In this document: piece by piece, positions 62,777 through 64,000 of the stretch
How the letters are laid out: every line of letters begins with the position of its first letter
Position numbering within the stretch: position 1 is the first letter of the stretch
Assembly: GCF_014725735.1 (NCBI RefSeq)
Contig: NZ_CP061368.1
Coordinates: 945,225-1,009,224 of the forward strand
DNA: 64,000 nt
Reading direction: 5' to 3'
Source of the DNA: Wenzhouxiangella sp. AB-CW3
Lineage (GTDB): Bacteria; Pseudomonadota; Gammaproteobacteria; Xanthomonadales; Wenzhouxiangellaceae
Position numbers and translations under genes: made by a program
The notes under the pieces: generated by a model
The model's input: only the letters and a program-made list of their open reading frames with translations
Told to the model about the DNA's origin: nothing
The model's database searches: none

Positions 62777-63967
62777 ATGTCCAAGGCAAAGTTCGAACGC
62801 ACGAAGCCGCACGTGAACGTGGGCACGATTGGTCACGTTGACCACGGCAAGACGACGCTGACCGCGGCGCTGACGAAGGTTTGCGCGGAAGCGCGTGGTG
62901 GCGAGTTCCGTGCCTACGACCAGATTGACAATGCGCCGGAAGAGCGCGAGCGCGGTATTACGATTGCTTCGGCGCACGTGGAATACGAGTCGGACAACCG
63001 TCACTATGCGCACGTGGACTGCCCGGGTCACGCCGATTACGTGAAGAACATGATCACGGGTGCAGCGCAGATGGACGGCGCCATTCTGGTGGTGAGTGCT
63101 GCCGACGGCCCGATGCCGCAGACGCGCGAGCACATTCTGCTGGCTCGCCAGGTGGGCGTTCCGTGCATTCTGGTTTACCTGAACAAGGCCGACATGGTCG
63201 ACGACGAGGAGCTGCTGGAGCTGGTCGAGATGGAAGTCCGCGAGCTGCTGAGCGACTATGACTTCCCGGGTGACGATACCCCGATCGTGACCGGTTCTGC
63301 GCTCAAGGCGCTGGAAGGCGACGACAGCGACATTGGCGTGCCGTCGATTCTGAGGCTGGTCGAGGCGCTGGACGAGTACGTTCCGGAGCCAGAGCGTGAC
63401 CTGGACAAGGATTTCCTGATGCCGATCGAGGACGTGTTCTCGATTTCTGGTCGCGGCACGGTGGTAACCGGCCGTGTCGAGCGCGGCATCATCAATGTTG
63501 GCGACGAGATCGAGATTGTCGGCATCAAGGACACGACCAAGACGACCTGCACGGGTGTGGAGATGTTCCGCAAGCTGCTGGATCAGGGTCAGGCGGGTGA
63601 CAACGTGGGTGTGCTGCTGCGCGGCACCAAGCGTGACGAAGTCGAGCGTGGCCAGGTGCTGGCCAAGCCGGGTTCGATCACTCCGCACACCAAGTTCGAG
63701 GCGGAAGTCTACGTGCTTTCCAAGGACGAAGGTGGTCGTCACACGCCGTTTTTCAAGGGCTATCGCCCGCAGTTCTACTTCCGGACCACGGACGTGACCG
63801 GTTCGGTGGAGCTGCCTGAAGGCACGGAGATGGTGATGCCGGGCGACAATGTTCAGATGAAGGTTGAACTGATTGCCCCGATTGCCATGGAAGACGGTCT
63901 GCGCTTTGCTATTCGCGAAGGCGGCCGTACCGTTGGCGCCGGCGTGGTTGCGAAGATTATTGAATAA
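62777..63967 (+). CDS. tuf: elongation factor Tu, copy 2
   Basis: The 396-residue protein is identical to that of tuf1. Only four synonymous nucleotide differences were found over 1191 bp (one near codon 38, the others at the extreme 3' end). It closes the str operon and is followed by a GTTTCAGG array rather than directly by rpsJ. Confidence 0.98.
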   Translation: MSKAKFERTKPHVNVGTIGHVDHGKTTLTAALTKVCAEARGGEFRAYDQIDNAPEERERGITIASAHVEYESDNRHYAHVDCPGHADYVKNMITGAAQMDGAILVVSAADGPMPQTREHILLARQVGVPCILVYLNKADMVDDEELLELVEMEVRELLSDYDFPGDDTPIVTGSALKALEGDDSDIGVPSILRLVEALDEYVPEPERDLDKDFLMPIEDVFSISGRGTVVTGRVERGIINVGDEIEIVGIKDTTKTTCTGVEMFRKLLDQGQAGDNVGVLLRGTKRDEVERGQVLAKPGSITPHTKFEAEVYVLSKDEGGRHTPFFKGYRPQFYFRTTDVTGSVELPEGTEMVMPGDNVQMKVELIAPIAMEDGLRFAIREGGRTVGAGVVAKIIE

Positions 63968-64000
63968 AGGTTTCAGCGTTCAGGGTTCAGGTTTCAGGGT
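63967..64000. repeat. GTTTCAGG repeat array, copy 3 (cut by window end)
   Basis: AGGTTTCAGCGTTCAGGGTT followed by CAGGTTTCAGGGT begins 1 nt after the tuf2 stop. It is the left arm of the same family as 33789-33880 and 49538-49688; the opposite arm would lie beyond the window. Confidence 0.75.

Overview
The window is a high-GC bacterial chromosome segment that reads as a gammaproteobacterium. The evidence is the secE-nusG-rplKAJL-rpoBC and rpsL-rpsG-fusA-tuf operons, the trxA/rhlB/rho neighbourhood, a type II secretion operon of Xanthomonas-like content and an Xanthomonas-type OleABC set. Ectoine-breakdown genes suggest a saline or marine habitat. A mevalonate pathway, which most gammaproteobacteria lack, argues for a deep Xanthomonadales/Chromatiales-side lineage. 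Family-level placement is inference.

Layout. 1-5.3 kb: the end of an unknown gene, tRNA-Lys, a TrmB-type methyltransferase, an exported methyltransferase-fold protein and a large transporter-fused hybrid histidine kinase. 5.3-10.5 kb: a DUF1704 metalloprotease-like gene divergent from oleA-oleB-oleC (long-chain beta-lactone/olefin synthesis, no oleD here). 10.5-13.6 kb: prpD, a toxin-antitoxin remnant (intact antitoxin, broken toxin), a MITE-like element and a DUF4442 hotdog protein. 13.7-19 kb: an ectoine catabolism operon (M20 deacetylase, diaminobutyrate aminotransferase, ectoine hydrolase, semialdehyde dehydrogenase). 19.2-28.8 kb: a fatty-acid modification island with three exported proteins on the minus strand and, on the plus strand, desaturase, FAD oxidoreductase, DUF1365, cyclopropane synthase, DUF2878, a second cyclopropane-synthase-like methyltransferase and a sensor kinase. 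28.9-33.8 kb: a compact mevalonate operon in which HMG-CoA reductase and mevalonate kinase are one 756-residue protein, followed by idi from a TTG codon. 33.9-38 kb: an OmpR-type regulator, rho, trxA and divergent rhlB. 38-45.3 kb: gspC-D-E-F running directly into ftsE-ftsX. 45.4-64 kb: tRNA-Tyr/Gly/Thr, tuf1, tRNA-Trp, secE, nusG, rplK, rplA, rplJ, rplL, rpoB, rpoC, rpsL, rpsG, fusA, tuf2.

Two features stand out. First, a lipid and isoprenoid block (about 21.7-33.8 kb) combines tail-remodelling enzymes with a fused mevalonate operon, flanked by a kinase without a regulator and a regulator without a kinase. Second, intergenic spaces, including those inside the ribosomal and RNA polymerase operons, carry several families of inverted repeats: ACAGAG palindromes, GTTTCAGG arrays, AAAGGTGA arrays, GTTGTAAG arrays and two related elements of about 210 bp. 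The nusG-rplK gap holds a roughly 370-nt strongly self-complementary leader.

Gene calls rest on motifs, lengths and synteny read by eye; no database search was run.
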